Assembly (NCBI GenBank): GCA_900466575.1
Contig: UBMP01000012.1
Coordinates: 347,316-411,315 of the forward strand
DNA length: 64,000 nt
Direction: 5' to 3'
DNA from: Hyphomicrobiales bacterium
GTDB lineage: Bacteria; Pseudomonadota; Alphaproteobacteria; Rhizobiales; Rhizobiaceae
Shown one piece after another: positions 1 to 8,012 of the stretch (position 1 is the stretch's first letter; each line of letters starts with the position of its first letter). The notes under the pieces were generated by a model. The model ran no database searches. It saw only the letters and a program-made list of their open reading frames with translations, and was not told where the DNA came from. The position numbers were made by a program, and so were the translations under genes.

Positions 1-1
1 G

Positions 2-784
2 GCGGCATTGCGCTTCGCGGTCGCGGCCCTGCCGGCTGTCTTCATCCCGCGCCCGCCCGTGCCGTGGCCGCGCTTCGTCTTCATCGGCCTGGTGCTCTTC
101 ACCGGTCAGTTCGCGCTTCTCTTCATCAGCATGAAGGTTGGCATGCCGGCGGGCCTTGCTTCAGTTGTCATCCAGTCGCAGGCCTTCCTCACCGGTCCGA
201 TGGCGGCGTTGGTCCTGGGAGAAAGGATCAGCCTCCGCCAGATTGGCGGCACGGGCATCGCTTTTCTTGGCCTGGCGGCGATCGCCACGACGGCCGGCGG
301 GGGAGGCGTGACACTGGCCGGCCTGATCCTCTGTCTCGGTGCTGCACTCTGCTGGGCAATCGGCAATGTCGCGCTGCGCGGCGCGGGAAAGGTCGATATG
401 TTCGCCATGGTCACATGGCTCAGCATCGTCCCGCCGCTGCCGCTGCTGGCATTGTCTTATCTTTTTGAAGGACCGCAGGCGATCGAGACGGCCTTCCTCC
501 ACATGGGTTGGGCCGGCGTCGGTGCGGTCGCTTACATCGCCATCGTGTCCACCAATATCGGTTATGGCATGTGGGCCTATCTGCTGAAGCTTTACCCCGC
601 AGCCCAGGTCGCGCCCTTCTCACTGCTCGTGCCCATCGTTGGCATCGTCTCGGCGGCCCTGCTGCTCGGCGAACAGTTCGGCCCTGTTCGCCTTGCCGGA
701 ATGGTGCTCGTGTTCATCGGGCTTATCGTCGCCGTCTTCCCCTTTGGCAGGTTGAGACCGCGGCCCGCTCCGACGACCGGCTGA
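2..784 (+). CDS. EamA/DMT-family permease, 5' partial
   Basis: The reading frame is open at the window edge, so this is the last 260 or so residues of a longer protein; EamA permeases are usually near 290-310 residues, so roughly the first membrane segment is missing. The visible part is almost entirely hydrophobic helices separated by short basic loops and carries two EamA-like halves (about residues 20-95 and 105-250). It ends in a short basic tail (RPRPAPTTG). Drug/metabolite transporter family members export amino acids or small metabolites across the inner membrane, but nothing here fixes the substrate. The stop lies 6 bases before the end of the convergent oxidoreductase gene. Confidence 0.85.
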   Translation, partial: AALRFAVAALPAVFIPRPPVPWPRFVFIGLVLFTGQFALLFISMKVGMPAGLASVVIQSQAFLTGPMAALVLGERISLRQIGGTGIAFLGLAAIATTAGGGGVTLAGLILCLGAALCWAIGNVALRGAGKVDMFAMVTWLSIVPPLPLLALSYLFEGPQAIETAFLHMGWAGVGAVAYIAIVSTNIGYGMWAYLLKLYPAAQVAPFSLLVPIVGIVSAALLLGEQFGPVRLAGMVLVFIGLIVAVFPFGRLRPRPAPTTG

Positions 785-790
785 TGTCCG

Positions 791-1762
791 TTAGGGGATG
801 AGCAGGAGACTGCCGTTCGTCTTGCCGGCCTCCATATCCTCATGCGCCCGGTACGCTTCGGCGAGGGGATAGGTCCCGCCGATCGACGCGGTCACGCCTT
901 GTGTCATCATGTGAAAGACGGAAGCAGCCGCCCTGGCATAGGCCTCCGGGTCGCTGATGAAGGCGATGACGCTGGGGCGGGCCAGCGCAGCAGCCCGTCC
1001 ACTGAGCGCGGCCACCGGAACTGGCGGTATCGGCCCTGCCGGCTGACCGACGCTGGCCACGATGCCGAACGGCCGGATGGCCTCGAAATTCCGCACCAGG
1101 CCCTCGCCACCAACGCCGTCGACGATGAAGTCGGCCCCTTTGCCGCCGGTGAGCGCCAGGACCTCGGTCACATAGTCTGCGTTGCGTCCGACGATGACAT
1201 GATCCGCGCCGGCATTCCTTGAAATCTCCGCCTTCTCCGCGCTGCCGACCGTGGCAATGACGGTCGCCCCCAATCGCTTTGACCAGCGCGTGAGATATTG
1301 CCCGAGCCCGCCGGCACCGGCATGGACGAGGATCGTGTGCCCGCCCGAGAGCGGGAAGACGCGACTGGTCAGCATGGCGACCGTCAGCCCGCGCAGCATC
1401 GAACCAGCCGCCAGCTCGAACGACACGGATTCCGGCAGGCGGATCGCCCGCCAGGCCGGCAGCAGCCGAACGCTGGCATAGGCCCCAAGTGGGAGGCCCG
1501 CATAGACGATGCGATCGCCGACATTCACAGTTGTTACGCCATCGCCAACCGCCTCCACGATGCCGGCACCTTCGACGCCCGGCACGATTGGAAGGCTCGG
1601 GAGGGCGTAAAGGCCGCTGCGATGATAGATGTCGACGAAGTTGACGCCGATCGCGTGCTGTCTCACCCGGATTTCGCCGGGGCCGGGTTCCTTCGCTTCG
1701 CAGGTCTTGACGCTCAGCACATCGGCAGCGCCCTGCACCCGGATCTCGATCTGGATATCCAT
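791..1762 (-). CDS. NADPH:quinone oxidoreductase (MDR superfamily)
   Basis: A 323-residue medium-chain reductase. NFVDIYHRSGLY (residues 42-53) is the typical quinone-reductase substrate-side motif, and HAGAGGLGQ (147-155) opens the Rossmann fold for NADPH. No catalytic or structural zinc cysteines are present, which fits the zinc-less QOR branch (electron transfer from NADPH to quinones or other enones, cytoplasmic). The ATG at 1762 is preferred because a GAGAG purine tract sits 6 bases upstream; another in-frame ATG lies at 1768 and the frame runs open to 1843. It is divergent from a LysR regulator across a 150-base gap that holds a 12-bp direct repeat, suggesting control by that regulator. 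Confidence 0.85.
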   Translation of the reverse strand: MDIQIEIRVQGAADVLSVKTCEAKEPGPGEIRVRQHAIGVNFVDIYHRSGLYALPSLPIVPGVEGAGIVEAVGDGVTTVNVGDRIVYAGLPLGAYASVRLLPAWRAIRLPESVSFELAAGSMLRGLTVAMLTSRVFPLSGGHTILVHAGAGGLGQYLTRWSKRLGATVIATVGSAEKAEISRNAGADHVIVGRNADYVTEVLALTGGKGADFIVDGVGGEGLVRNFEAIRPFGIVASVGQPAGPIPPVPVAALSGRAAALARPSVIAFISDPEAYARAAASVFHMMTQGVTASIGGTYPLAEAYRAHEDMEAGKTNGSLLLIP

Positions 1763-1864
1763 GACCATCTCTCTCTTCAGTTCTCGGCGGTTCGGAGGTG
1801 ACGCGTGGCATGTTTTCCGAAGCTGCCCCGTTGCGTTCACCACGAATTTTTCACAGGATCACAT

Positions 1865-1908
1865 GGGAGAAAATTCCCGATTTTTGCACAGTATCCGGGA
1901 GAAAATTC
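1865..1908. promoter_or_regulatory. Direct repeat in divergent promoter region (putative LysR operator)
   Basis: GGGAGAAAATTC occurs at 1865-1876 and again at 1897-1908, exactly 32 bp apart, about three helical turns, on the same DNA face. The first copy continues into CCC, giving a small GGGA-N6-TCCC symmetry. It lies between the divergent quinone oxidoreductase and LysR genes. The second copy also supplies the purine tract (GGGAGA) upstream of the LysR start codon. Assignment to the LysR protein is inference. Confidence 0.4.
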
Positions 1909-1912
1909 ACAG

Positions 1913-2758
1913 ATGACGGATTGGCAGGACTTGCGTCACTTCCTCGCGCTGGCTTCGGCGGGATCGCTCTCCGGCGCGGCGCGTCAGCTGGGCGTCGAGC
2001 ATGCTACAGTTGCGCGCCGGGTTGCGGCACTGGAAGAAGCCATGGGTTTGCGGCTGGTGGATCGTCGTGGCCGGCAATTGACGCTGACGGCAGAGGGCGA
2101 GCGCGTCGCCAGCATTGCCCTGCGCATGGAGGCCGAGGCGGATGGCCTTGCCCATATCCGCAAAGCCGACGGCGGCGTCGAAGGCGAGGTGACACTCAGC
2201 GTCCCGCCAAGCTACGCCGCGGCCCGTCTCATGCAGCCGCTTGCGAGCGTGCGTGCCCGGCATCCGGGTCTCCGGCTCCGCATCATCGGCGAAACGCGCT
2301 ACGTCTCGCTGGAACGGCGCGAGGCCGATATCGCCATTCGCCTGCAACGCCCGGAAAAGGGCGAGTTTACGGTCCGGCGCATCGACAGCTTCGCCATGCG
2401 GCTTTATGGGAGTTCCGATTATCTGCGCGACCGCGCGGCAAGCACCTGGGAGTTCATCGCCTATGACGAGGCCATGGATGCGGCACCCCAGCAGCGCTGG
2501 CTGAAGGCGCGTTCGGGTGCTTCAGGATATGCGCTGCGGGCCAGCACCCTGGACATGCAGGCAGCGCTTGCCCGGCTCGGCTGCGGCCTGGCGATGCTGC
2601 CCGACTTCCTAGCTGTCAACGATCCGATGCTGCGGGCTGCCGAACCGGATGCCGAGCCTTTCTATCGCGAGGTCTGGATGACGGTTCATTCCGACATCAA
2701 GGACGTCCCCTCAATCCGGGTCGTCCTCGATGCGTTGAGCAGTCTCAGTCCCACTTGA
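1913..2758 (+). CDS. LysR-family transcriptional regulator
   Basis: A 281-residue LysR-type regulator. The N-terminal winged helix-turn-helix occupies residues 1-60 (FLALASAGSLSGAARQLGV is the recognisable segment), followed by a linker helix and a substrate-binding domain of the periplasmic-binding-protein fold from about 90 to 280. The start at 1913 places the first residues (MTDWQDLRHFL) where LysR proteins normally begin; the frame is open further upstream, but those codons overlap the promoter region. The divergent quinone oxidoreductase is the likely target. The 3' end overlaps the convergent lactonase gene by 14 bases. The effector is unknown. Confidence 0.92.
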   Translation: MTDWQDLRHFLALASAGSLSGAARQLGVEHATVARRVAALEEAMGLRLVDRRGRQLTLTAEGERVASIALRMEAEADGLAHIRKADGGVEGEVTLSVPPSYAAARLMQPLASVRARHPGLRLRIIGETRYVSLERREADIAIRLQRPEKGEFTVRRIDSFAMRLYGSSDYLRDRAASTWEFIAYDEAMDAAPQQRWLKARSGASGYALRASTLDMQAALARLGCGLAMLPDFLAVNDPMLRAAEPDAEPFYREVWMTVHSDIKDVPSIRVVLDALSSLSPT

Positions 2759-3638
2759 AGTCAGGCTCGAAACGGCCGTTGACCTTGATGCCTAGATCGA
2801 AGGTGAAGCCGGCCTGCGGCTCTGCGGCGAGCCGGTCCGCGTCCATGCCTTCCGACGCGCTGGTGACCATCAGCCGGTCGGCATTCTGGCCGATGAAGGC
2901 GGGGCAGGAGGTTTGCGACGTGGGCAGCTTGTAGACCGCAAGCTTGCGGCCGGATGGATCGAACTGGTGGACGCTGCCGCCATCCCAATGCGCGCTCCAG
3001 ACATTTCCGTCGGCATCGCAGACCGCGCCATCGGCCGCGCCGCCGGCTTCGCGCTCGTCCGAGAATACTCTCGGCTCGCCCGCCGGCAGCCCCGTCTTCG
3101 GATCGACCGACACACTCTTGATGACGTTTTCCATCGTGTCCACGAAATAGGCCGTCGCGCCGTCCGGCGAGAAGCAGATGCTGTTCGGGATGGAGATGCC
3201 GGAAAAAAGCTTCGTCACTTTGCGTCCCGCCACGTGGTAGATCGCGCCCGCGCCGACGCGGCCTTCGCCGGTCTTGGTCATCGTGCCGAACCAGAGCGCG
3301 CCGCTCTGATGCACGCGGCCATCATTGGAACGCATATTCGGCTTGTCCGCCTCGATCTCAAGGGCGAGCTCCATCGCACCGGTCGCGCGGTCGCGGATAT
3401 AGAGGCCGTTCTCCGAGACGAGCGCCTGACGCTTGTCGTCGATACGGGCGAGGACAGAGCACATGGCGGGCAGGCGATGCACCTGCTTCGTCCCCGTTGA
3501 AAGCTCCAGTGCGTGCAGCTCGCTGTCGACGATGTTGAACCAGTAGGCCGTATCGGTCGCCCGGTCATAGGTGGGGCCTTCGCCGAGATGGAGATTGGTC
3601 TTGCAAAGGGCTTGTCCCTGGAATTCATACGTCTTCAT
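2745..3638 (-). CDS. SMP-30/gluconolactonase family lactonase
   Basis: A 297-residue six-bladed beta-propeller of the SMP-30/regucalcin/LRE family. The predicted divalent-metal ligands are in place: Glu20 (LHLGEGP), Asn152 (PNSICFSPDG) and Asp203 (AADGAVCDADG), matching the positions known in regucalcin and gluconolactonases. It should hydrolyse a sugar-1,5- or 1,4-lactone to the aldonic acid in the cytoplasm. It is the last gene of the operon; its ATG overlaps the dgoA stop (ATGA), with GGAGGTG just upstream. In context it most likely opens the lactone made by the operon's SDR dehydrogenase before dehydration, phosphorylation and aldol cleavage. Exact sugar not determined. Confidence 0.9.
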   Translation of the reverse strand: MKTYEFQGQALCKTNLHLGEGPTYDRATDTAYWFNIVDSELHALELSTGTKQVHRLPAMCSVLARIDDKRQALVSENGLYIRDRATGAMELALEIEADKPNMRSNDGRVHQSGALWFGTMTKTGEGRVGAGAIYHVAGRKVTKLFSGISIPNSICFSPDGATAYFVDTMENVIKSVSVDPKTGLPAGEPRVFSDEREAGGAADGAVCDADGNVWSAHWDGGSVHQFDPSGRKLAVYKLPTSQTSCPAFIGQNADRLMVTSASEGMDADRLAAEPQAGFTFDLGIKVNGRFEPDFKWD

Positions 3639-4276
3639 GCGGCACCTCCAAAAACGGCATCATAGGCGGCAATCGTCGCACGAGCGCGCAACTGCACCTC
3701 GGCGGCCTTCATGCCGGACTTGTAGATGCTGGAGCCAAGACCGAAGGCCTTGATCCCCGCCTTGGCATATTCGCTGAAGTTCTTGTCCGACACGCCGCCG
3801 ACGGCGGCAATCATCAGGTCGGCCGGCAGCACGGCGCGGATCGCGTTGATCCCGTCCGGACCCAGCACGGAAGCCGGGAAGAACTTCAGGCCGGTGGCGC
3901 CGGCGCGGGCGGCCGCCAGCGCTTCCGTTGCCGTGAAGACGCCCGGCAGCGTGACCATGCCGAGATCGACCGCGCGTGTCAGCACCGGTACATCGACATT
4001 GGGGCTGACGAAAAGGCGTCCGCCGGCGTCCAGCAATTGGTTGACTTCGCCGACCGTCAGCACGGTGCCAGCCCCGATGAGCGCCGAGGCGGGCGCACGG
4101 CGCGCGGCAATCTCGATCGACTTGAAGGGGTCCGGCGAGTTCAGCGGAATCTCGATCGCCTCGAATCCTTCGTCGAGAAGCGCGCCGACAATGTCCTGTG
4201 CCTCCTCCGGCTTGAGACCGCGCAGGATTGCGACCAGCGGATAGCGGATGGGCGGAAACGGAACGGGGACGGGCAT
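3635..4276 (-). CDS. dgoA: 2-dehydro-3-deoxy-6-phosphogalactonate aldolase
   Basis: A 213-residue class I KDPG/KDPGal-type aldolase. The Schiff-base lysine is Lys131 in GLKFFPAS, the general acid/base glutamate is Glu42 in IEIPLNSP, and Arg19 (AILRG) binds the keto acid carboxylate. DgoA cleaves 2-keto-3-deoxy-6-phosphogalactonate to pyruvate and glyceraldehyde 3-phosphate. The IEIPLNSP motif and the adjacent DgoK-type kinase favour the galactonate over the gluconate substrate. A strong AGGAGTGAAGG ribosome site precedes the ATG, and the stop overlaps the lactonase start. It lies 34 bases downstream of dgoK in a four-gene operon. Confidence 0.92.
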   Translation of the reverse strand: MPVPVPFPPIRYPLVAILRGLKPEEAQDIVGALLDEGFEAIEIPLNSPDPFKSIEIAARRAPASALIGAGTVLTVGEVNQLLDAGGRLFVSPNVDVPVLTRAVDLGMVTLPGVFTATEALAAARAGATGLKFFPASVLGPDGINAIRAVLPADLMIAAVGGVSDKNFSEYAKAGIKAFGLGSSIYKSGMKAAEVQLRARATIAAYDAVFGGAA

Positions 4277-4310
4277 GTGCCTTCACTCCTAGAATGACAG
4301 ATGGAATTAA

Positions 4311-5216
4311 TCAGGACCAGATCTGGTTCGCGGCTGTCGCCAGCCCCTTGCGGACGGCGTCATCCGCATCAATGCTTTCATGGGCGATTTCGACCGCTCT
4401 CAATGCGCTTTCATACAAGGTTCGCATCGCCCCGGAGGCCACAAGCCGGATCTTGTGCCTGTTGTCGCTCCCCGTCGCTCCGCCGATTTCCGCTCCGATC
4501 AAGGTCCCGGAGATATGGGCCAGCGCCGCTGCCGGCGTGGCGCCGTTCAGAAGCTGGCCCGAGCGGGCGGCAAACAACTGGCTGGTGACCCGCCCCGGCT
4601 GGGCGTACGCGGCCCGGACGGCATCCTTGAAGGAGGCGCTGTCCGCCCCTTCCGGCGCTGTCTTGTCAGGCGCTGCCAAGATCGTGTGCTTGCTGATCGC
4701 GTCGTAGAGTTCGCCGGTCATATAGGTCGAGAAGCTCTCGACGCGCCCTTCATCAATGGTCACCCATTTCGAATGGGTTCCCGGCATGCAGACGAGCGAG
4801 CGCTCGCTGAGCGCGCCGGCCGCGCCGAGCAGTTGCGTTTCCTCGCCGCGCATCACGTCGGGACGGCCGGTAAGCCGCTGGCAAAGGCCGGGCAGAATGC
4901 GGATATCGCGCTTGATGCCGGGCGCCGCAATCGCGCCCCGGCTGATCGCGGTCAGTTCCGCCGGCGTTTCCACATAGCCGGCTTCCGCCCAGCCGCCGCG
5001 CGCGCCGGCCATGCCGCAAATGAGAATGGGCCTGTCCGCCGGTGCTTTCGCGGCTTTCAGATGACGCAGCAGCACGTTGCCGAACCCCTCGCGTGCTGCA
5101 AACAGCATGCCGTCGCCGCCGCGGCTTTCGGAAAGCACGTTGGCATCCTGGTCGAGAACCCAGAGCCGGAAGGAGGAAGTTCCCCAGTCGACAGCAATCA
5201 GATTGGGCTCACGCAT
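4311..5216 (-). CDS. dgoK: 2-dehydro-3-deoxygalactonokinase
   Basis: A 301-residue DgoK-family sugar kinase. The N-terminal phosphate-1 loop of the actin-like ATPase fold is AVDWGTSSFRLW (residues 8-19). Other family segments are ICGMAGARGGW, MRGEETQLLGA and MPGTHSKWV. It phosphorylates 2-keto-3-deoxygalactonate at C6, delivering the substrate of DgoA. The start at 5216 overlaps the SDR stop as ATGA, implying translational coupling; the frame is open upstream, but that extension would run into the SDR gene. GGCTC-rich spacing gives only a weak ribosome site, consistent with coupling. Confidence 0.92.
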   Translation of the reverse strand: MREPNLIAVDWGTSSFRLWVLDQDANVLSESRGGDGMLFAAREGFGNVLLRHLKAAKAPADRPILICGMAGARGGWAEAGYVETPAELTAISRGAIAAPGIKRDIRILPGLCQRLTGRPDVMRGEETQLLGAAGALSERSLVCMPGTHSKWVTIDEGRVESFSTYMTGELYDAISKHTILAAPDKTAPEGADSASFKDAVRAAYAQPGRVTSQLFAARSGQLLNGATPAAALAHISGTLIGAEIGGATGSDNRHKIRLVASGAMRTLYESALRAVEIAHESIDADDAVRKGLATAANQIWS

Positions 5217-5986
5217 CAGAAAACGCCTCCGTCGACGATCATGGATTGGGCCGTCATCGCAGCCGATTGCGACGAGGCAAGGAACAGGCAGGGGCCGACG
5301 AGGTCTGTCGCCTCCAGCGGTCGCTTCAGGCATTGCCTGTCGGCCACGAAACTGGCGACGCCTTCATCCGTCAGCCAGAGTTTCTTCTGACGCTCGGTCA
5401 CCACCATGCCGGGCAGGATCGCGTTGACGCGAATGCCGGCGGGGCCGAAGCGGCCGGCCAGAGTCTTCGTCAGCCCGATGATACCGGCCTTGGCTGCGCC
5501 ATAAGCTGGCAGGTCGCCCATGTTGAGCAGATAGGCAATGGAAGAGAAATTCACGATTGCGGCGCCGCCGGCCTTCTCCAGATAGGGCGCAGCAGCCTGC
5601 GTGACGAACATGAGCGGCTTCAGATTGACCGCCTGGCTCGCGTCCCACTGTGCCTCGCTGATGGTCGCCGGATCATGGCGGTCGTCGCGGGCGGCGTTGT
5701 TGACGAGAACCTGGAGGCCGCCCAGCAAGTCTGCAGCCTTGCGCACGGCAGCCTGCGCGTCGGCCACGAGCGACAGGTCCGCCTGGATGAACAGCGGCGG
5801 GTGGCCGGCATTGCGCAGTTGGGCAACGAGTACCGCGCCTGCTGCGCCGTCGATGTCGATGAAGGCGACGCGGGCGCCCTGCCGGACGAAGCCTTCCACC
5901 AAGCTGGCGCCGATGCCGCTCGCGCCGCCGGTGACCAGAACCGGCGCGTCCCGCAAGCAGGCATATTGCACGCGATCGGCCTGCAT
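5216..5986 (-). CDS. SDR-family sugar dehydrogenase
   Basis: A 256-residue classical short-chain dehydrogenase. The cofactor loop TGGASGIG is at residues 19-26, NNA at 96-98 and the catalytic Ser149-Tyr162-Lys166 (YGAAK). The aspartate in AFIDIDG after beta-2 favours NAD over NADP. As first gene of an operon with lactonase, DgoK and DgoA it probably oxidises D-galactose, D-fucose or L-arabinose (or a related aldose) to the lactone; this substrate is inferred from context only. The ATG at 5986 is chosen because GGGAGG lies 5 bases upstream; ATGs at 6052 and 6043 fall inside or beside the operator and lack a ribosome site. Confidence 0.85.
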   Translation of the reverse strand: MQADRVQYACLRDAPVLVTGGASGIGASLVEGFVRQGARVAFIDIDGAAGAVLVAQLRNAGHPPLFIQADLSLVADAQAAVRKAADLLGGLQVLVNNAARDDRHDPATISEAQWDASQAVNLKPLMFVTQAAAPYLEKAGGAAIVNFSSIAYLLNMGDLPAYGAAKAGIIGLTKTLAGRFGPAGIRVNAILPGMVVTERQKKLWLTDEGVASFVADRQCLKRPLEATDLVGPCLFLASSQSAAMTAQSMIVDGGVF

Positions 5987-6045
5987 TGATCCTCCCTGGC
6001 CAGCGTGAAGGTCCGTTGCTGAGGGCGCGGAAACCGTGGCCATCT

Positions 6046-6062
6046 GTTCCATTATGTGGAAC
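6046..6062. promoter_or_regulatory. IclR-type operator palindrome
   Basis: GTTCCATTATGTGGAAC is a perfect inverted repeat: arms GTTCCA (6046-6051) and TGGAAC (6057-6062) around a 5-bp spacer. A related half site TATGCGGAA (6073-6081) repeats TATGTGGAA (6053-6061) at a 20-bp offset, two helical turns. The cluster sits between the divergent IclR gene and the dgo operon, downstream of the predicted operon promoter, so binding would repress. Size and symmetry fit IclR-family sites; the actual binding protein is inferred. Confidence 0.65.
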
Positions 6063-6080
6063 TATGTTTGACTATGCGGA

Positions 6081-6109
6081 ATAATCGGGTTTATCCTGAT
6101 GGACGTCAA
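6081..6109 (-). promoter_or_regulatory. Predicted promoter of the SDR-dgoK-dgoA-lactonase operon
   Basis: On the minus strand TTGACG (6109-6104) and GATTAT (6086-6081) are separated by 17 bases, a sigma-70-like arrangement. Transcription would start near 6075 and run straight into the half site and the palindromic operator. On the plus strand TTGACT (6068-6073) and TATCCT (6092-6097), spaced 18, could serve the IclR gene, so the two promoters overlap back to back. Confidence 0.45.
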
Positions 6110-6141
6110 GTGCTTTCGAGGCCGAACACGAGGATGATGGC

Positions 6142-6924
6142 GTGAGTGTCCACGATACCGGAACCCTGGGGAAAGTCATCGCCATCCTCGACGTGGTCGC
6201 CGGTTCGCCGTCGCCGCTTCGTTTTTCGGATATTCTGGCCGCGACGGGGGAGCCGCGCGGCACGCTGCATCGGCGTCTGCACCAGATGCTGGACGAGGGA
6301 TTGCTCGAGAACCGCACCGACGGGCGCTATAGCCTTGGCCTGCGCCTCATGCATTTCGCCTCGGTCGCCTGGGCACGAAACGATATCCGGACGATCGCGC
6401 GCCCACATCTGGAGGCGCTGCGGGAGAAGGTTGGCGAGACTGTGCATTTTGGCATGCTGACCGGAGCGGAAATTTCTTATCTCGACAAGGTCGAGGCGCT
6501 TCAGAACGTTCGCATGCATTCGCATGTGGGCGCGGTTTCGCCCGTTTATTGTACGGGCATTGGAAAGGCCGCCCTGGCGCGGCTTGATGACAAGGTTCTT
6601 GCGGATTTGCTGCCGAAGATAAGCTTCAGGCAATTTACACCGACAACTATAAGCAACAGTGATCAATTGCTGGCCGCGTTGAGGATCGTACGTCGGGATG
6701 GTGTAGCCTACGACCTCGAGGAACACGAGCCCGGAATTTGCTGTATTGCCGTGGGAATTGAAGCGGGTGACAAGATTTGCGGCGTTTCCATCACGGCACC
6801 GGCTTATCGAGCCAGCAGGGAAAGACTTGATTCGTGGCGCAGCGATCTTTCCGAAACGGCGAGGCAAATCGAGTTCGAATTGTTCGCCCGTCTGGGGCCG
6901 GCGGCCATGCGATCCGTCACGTGA
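6142..6924 (+). CDS. IclR-family transcriptional regulator
   Basis: A 260-residue IclR-family protein: N-terminal winged helix-turn-helix (residues 8-65, with FSDILAATGEPRGTLHRRL as the recognition region) and a C-terminal effector domain (about 80-250) containing the family signatures SPVYCTGIGKAALA and GVAYDLEEHEPGICCIAVGI. It starts at GTG 6142 with GAGGATG about 6 bases upstream; no in-frame ATG exists nearby. It is divergent from the sugar-acid operon and presumably represses it until a sugar-acid intermediate binds. The family is well known for controlling KDG/KDPG and aromatic catabolism; the ligand here is inferred to be a galactonate-pathway intermediate. Confidence 0.92.
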   Translation: MSVHDTGTLGKVIAILDVVAGSPSPLRFSDILAATGEPRGTLHRRLHQMLDEGLLENRTDGRYSLGLRLMHFASVAWARNDIRTIARPHLEALREKVGETVHFGMLTGAEISYLDKVEALQNVRMHSHVGAVSPVYCTGIGKAALARLDDKVLADLLPKISFRQFTPTTISNSDQLLAALRIVRRDGVAYDLEEHEPGICCIAVGIEAGDKICGVSITAPAYRASRERLDSWRSDLSETARQIEFELFARLGPAAMRSVT

Positions 6925-7116
6925 TCGCCTGGAAAAAATAAGTGAAAACAAAGAGAAGTGCATGTCCGCAGAGAGGCGGATCACTTGAGTTTGAAGTCGA
7001 AGCTGAATTGGCTTGTATCAATTTAATGATGTGCTAATTCAGAAATTGGTCGATTGACTTCTTCTATCGTTTCGATGTCGATGGCGCTCTGATTTGCATG
7101 ATCTTCATCTGCAGGG

Positions 7117-7902
7117 ATGATGAGCCCAGTGAAAGGTATTGTCTTGCGACAAACGTTGTTCACAGAGCGAGATATCGCTGAATTGTGGAAAGCCGGAGCC
7201 AGATTCGAGCTGGAGTTCTCCGAACTGAAAACCCAGTTTGACGTGTTTCGTGCGCTCAAGCGCGTGACGGCTGATTTCGGCTGGCGTGCTTTCATGGTCA
7301 TGCGCATGCCGCGCGATCTCGAGGACATCACGCTTTCCGCGCTGTCGATCATCTGCAGTTGGCCCGCGGAACTTGTCAGCCGCTACGATGAGAACGGCCT
7401 CTTGAAGCGCAGTCCCATCCTGGAGCGCCTGAAGAAATCGGTCACGCCCTTTCGCTTCGATATGACGAGCATTCCGGAGGGCGAGCGGCAGGGGGCCGTC
7501 GGCAAGGCGGTGGAGATGTTCACGAACTTCAACATGACGCGGGGCGCCTATTTCCCGGTTCATGATGTGCTGGGAAACCGCGCCGCTGTTGTCCTTTCCG
7601 GCGATCGGGAGCCGGCGGAAATCAGCGAAATGCTGCAGCTGTCGATGATTTCGACATTGCTTTACGAGCGGATCTCGCAGCTTCAATATGCCGACGAAAA
7701 GCCATCGGAGGAGCTCAGCGAACGAGAGGTGGAATGCCTGATCCTGACCTCGGCGGGGCGCACAAGCGCCGAAATTTCAGAGGTTTTGGGTGTGTCCGAA
7801 CATTCGGTCAACCATTACCTCAACCGCGCCGCCAAGAAGCTGGGAACCTCCAACCGTACGCAGGCCGTGGCGAAAGCCCTGAGGATCGGACTGATCCGTT
7901 GA
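7117..7902 (+). CDS. LuxR-family regulator without nearby synthase (LuxR solo)
   Basis: A 261-residue LuxR-type regulator with an N-terminal autoinducer-binding-like domain (about 20-175) and a C-terminal GerE/LuxR helix-turn-helix (about 195-258, ELSEREVECLILTSAGRTSA followed by EISEVLGVSEHSVNHY). No luxI-type gene is in the window. In TraR/LuxR proteins an aspartate-proline pair follows the conserved tyrosine and glycine in the ligand pocket; here the corresponding segment is YDENGLLKRSPI, so the aspartate that contacts the acyl-homoserine-lactone amide appears to be serine, and the following FRFD lacks the usual tryptophan. Either it binds another ligand or none. Two adjacent ATGs (7117, 7120) are possible starts, after GCAGGG. 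Confidence 0.88.
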   Translation: MMSPVKGIVLRQTLFTERDIAELWKAGARFELEFSELKTQFDVFRALKRVTADFGWRAFMVMRMPRDLEDITLSALSIICSWPAELVSRYDENGLLKRSPILERLKKSVTPFRFDMTSIPEGERQGAVGKAVEMFTNFNMTRGAYFPVHDVLGNRAAVVLSGDREPAEISEMLQLSMISTLLYERISQLQYADEKPSEELSEREVECLILTSAGRTSAEISEVLGVSEHSVNHYLNRAAKKLGTSNRTQAVAKALRIGLIR

Positions 7903-7958
7903 CGAGGACCAACCTCAGATTTACGTGGATATCCGTGGCCGGCTTACGGTAATGACAT

Positions 7959-7986
7959 TTGTAGGTTCGCTTGCGGTGCCTATATA
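7959..7986 (+). promoter_or_regulatory. Predicted promoter of the GT2 gene
   Basis: TTGTAG (7959-7964) and TATATA (7981-7986) are separated by 16 bases, 27 bases upstream of the ATG at 8013. The -10 element is unusually AT-rich for this GC-rich region. Prediction from sequence pattern only. Confidence 0.4.
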
Positions 7987-8012
7987 AAGCGCGGCAATCA
8001 ACGGAAAGCGCC

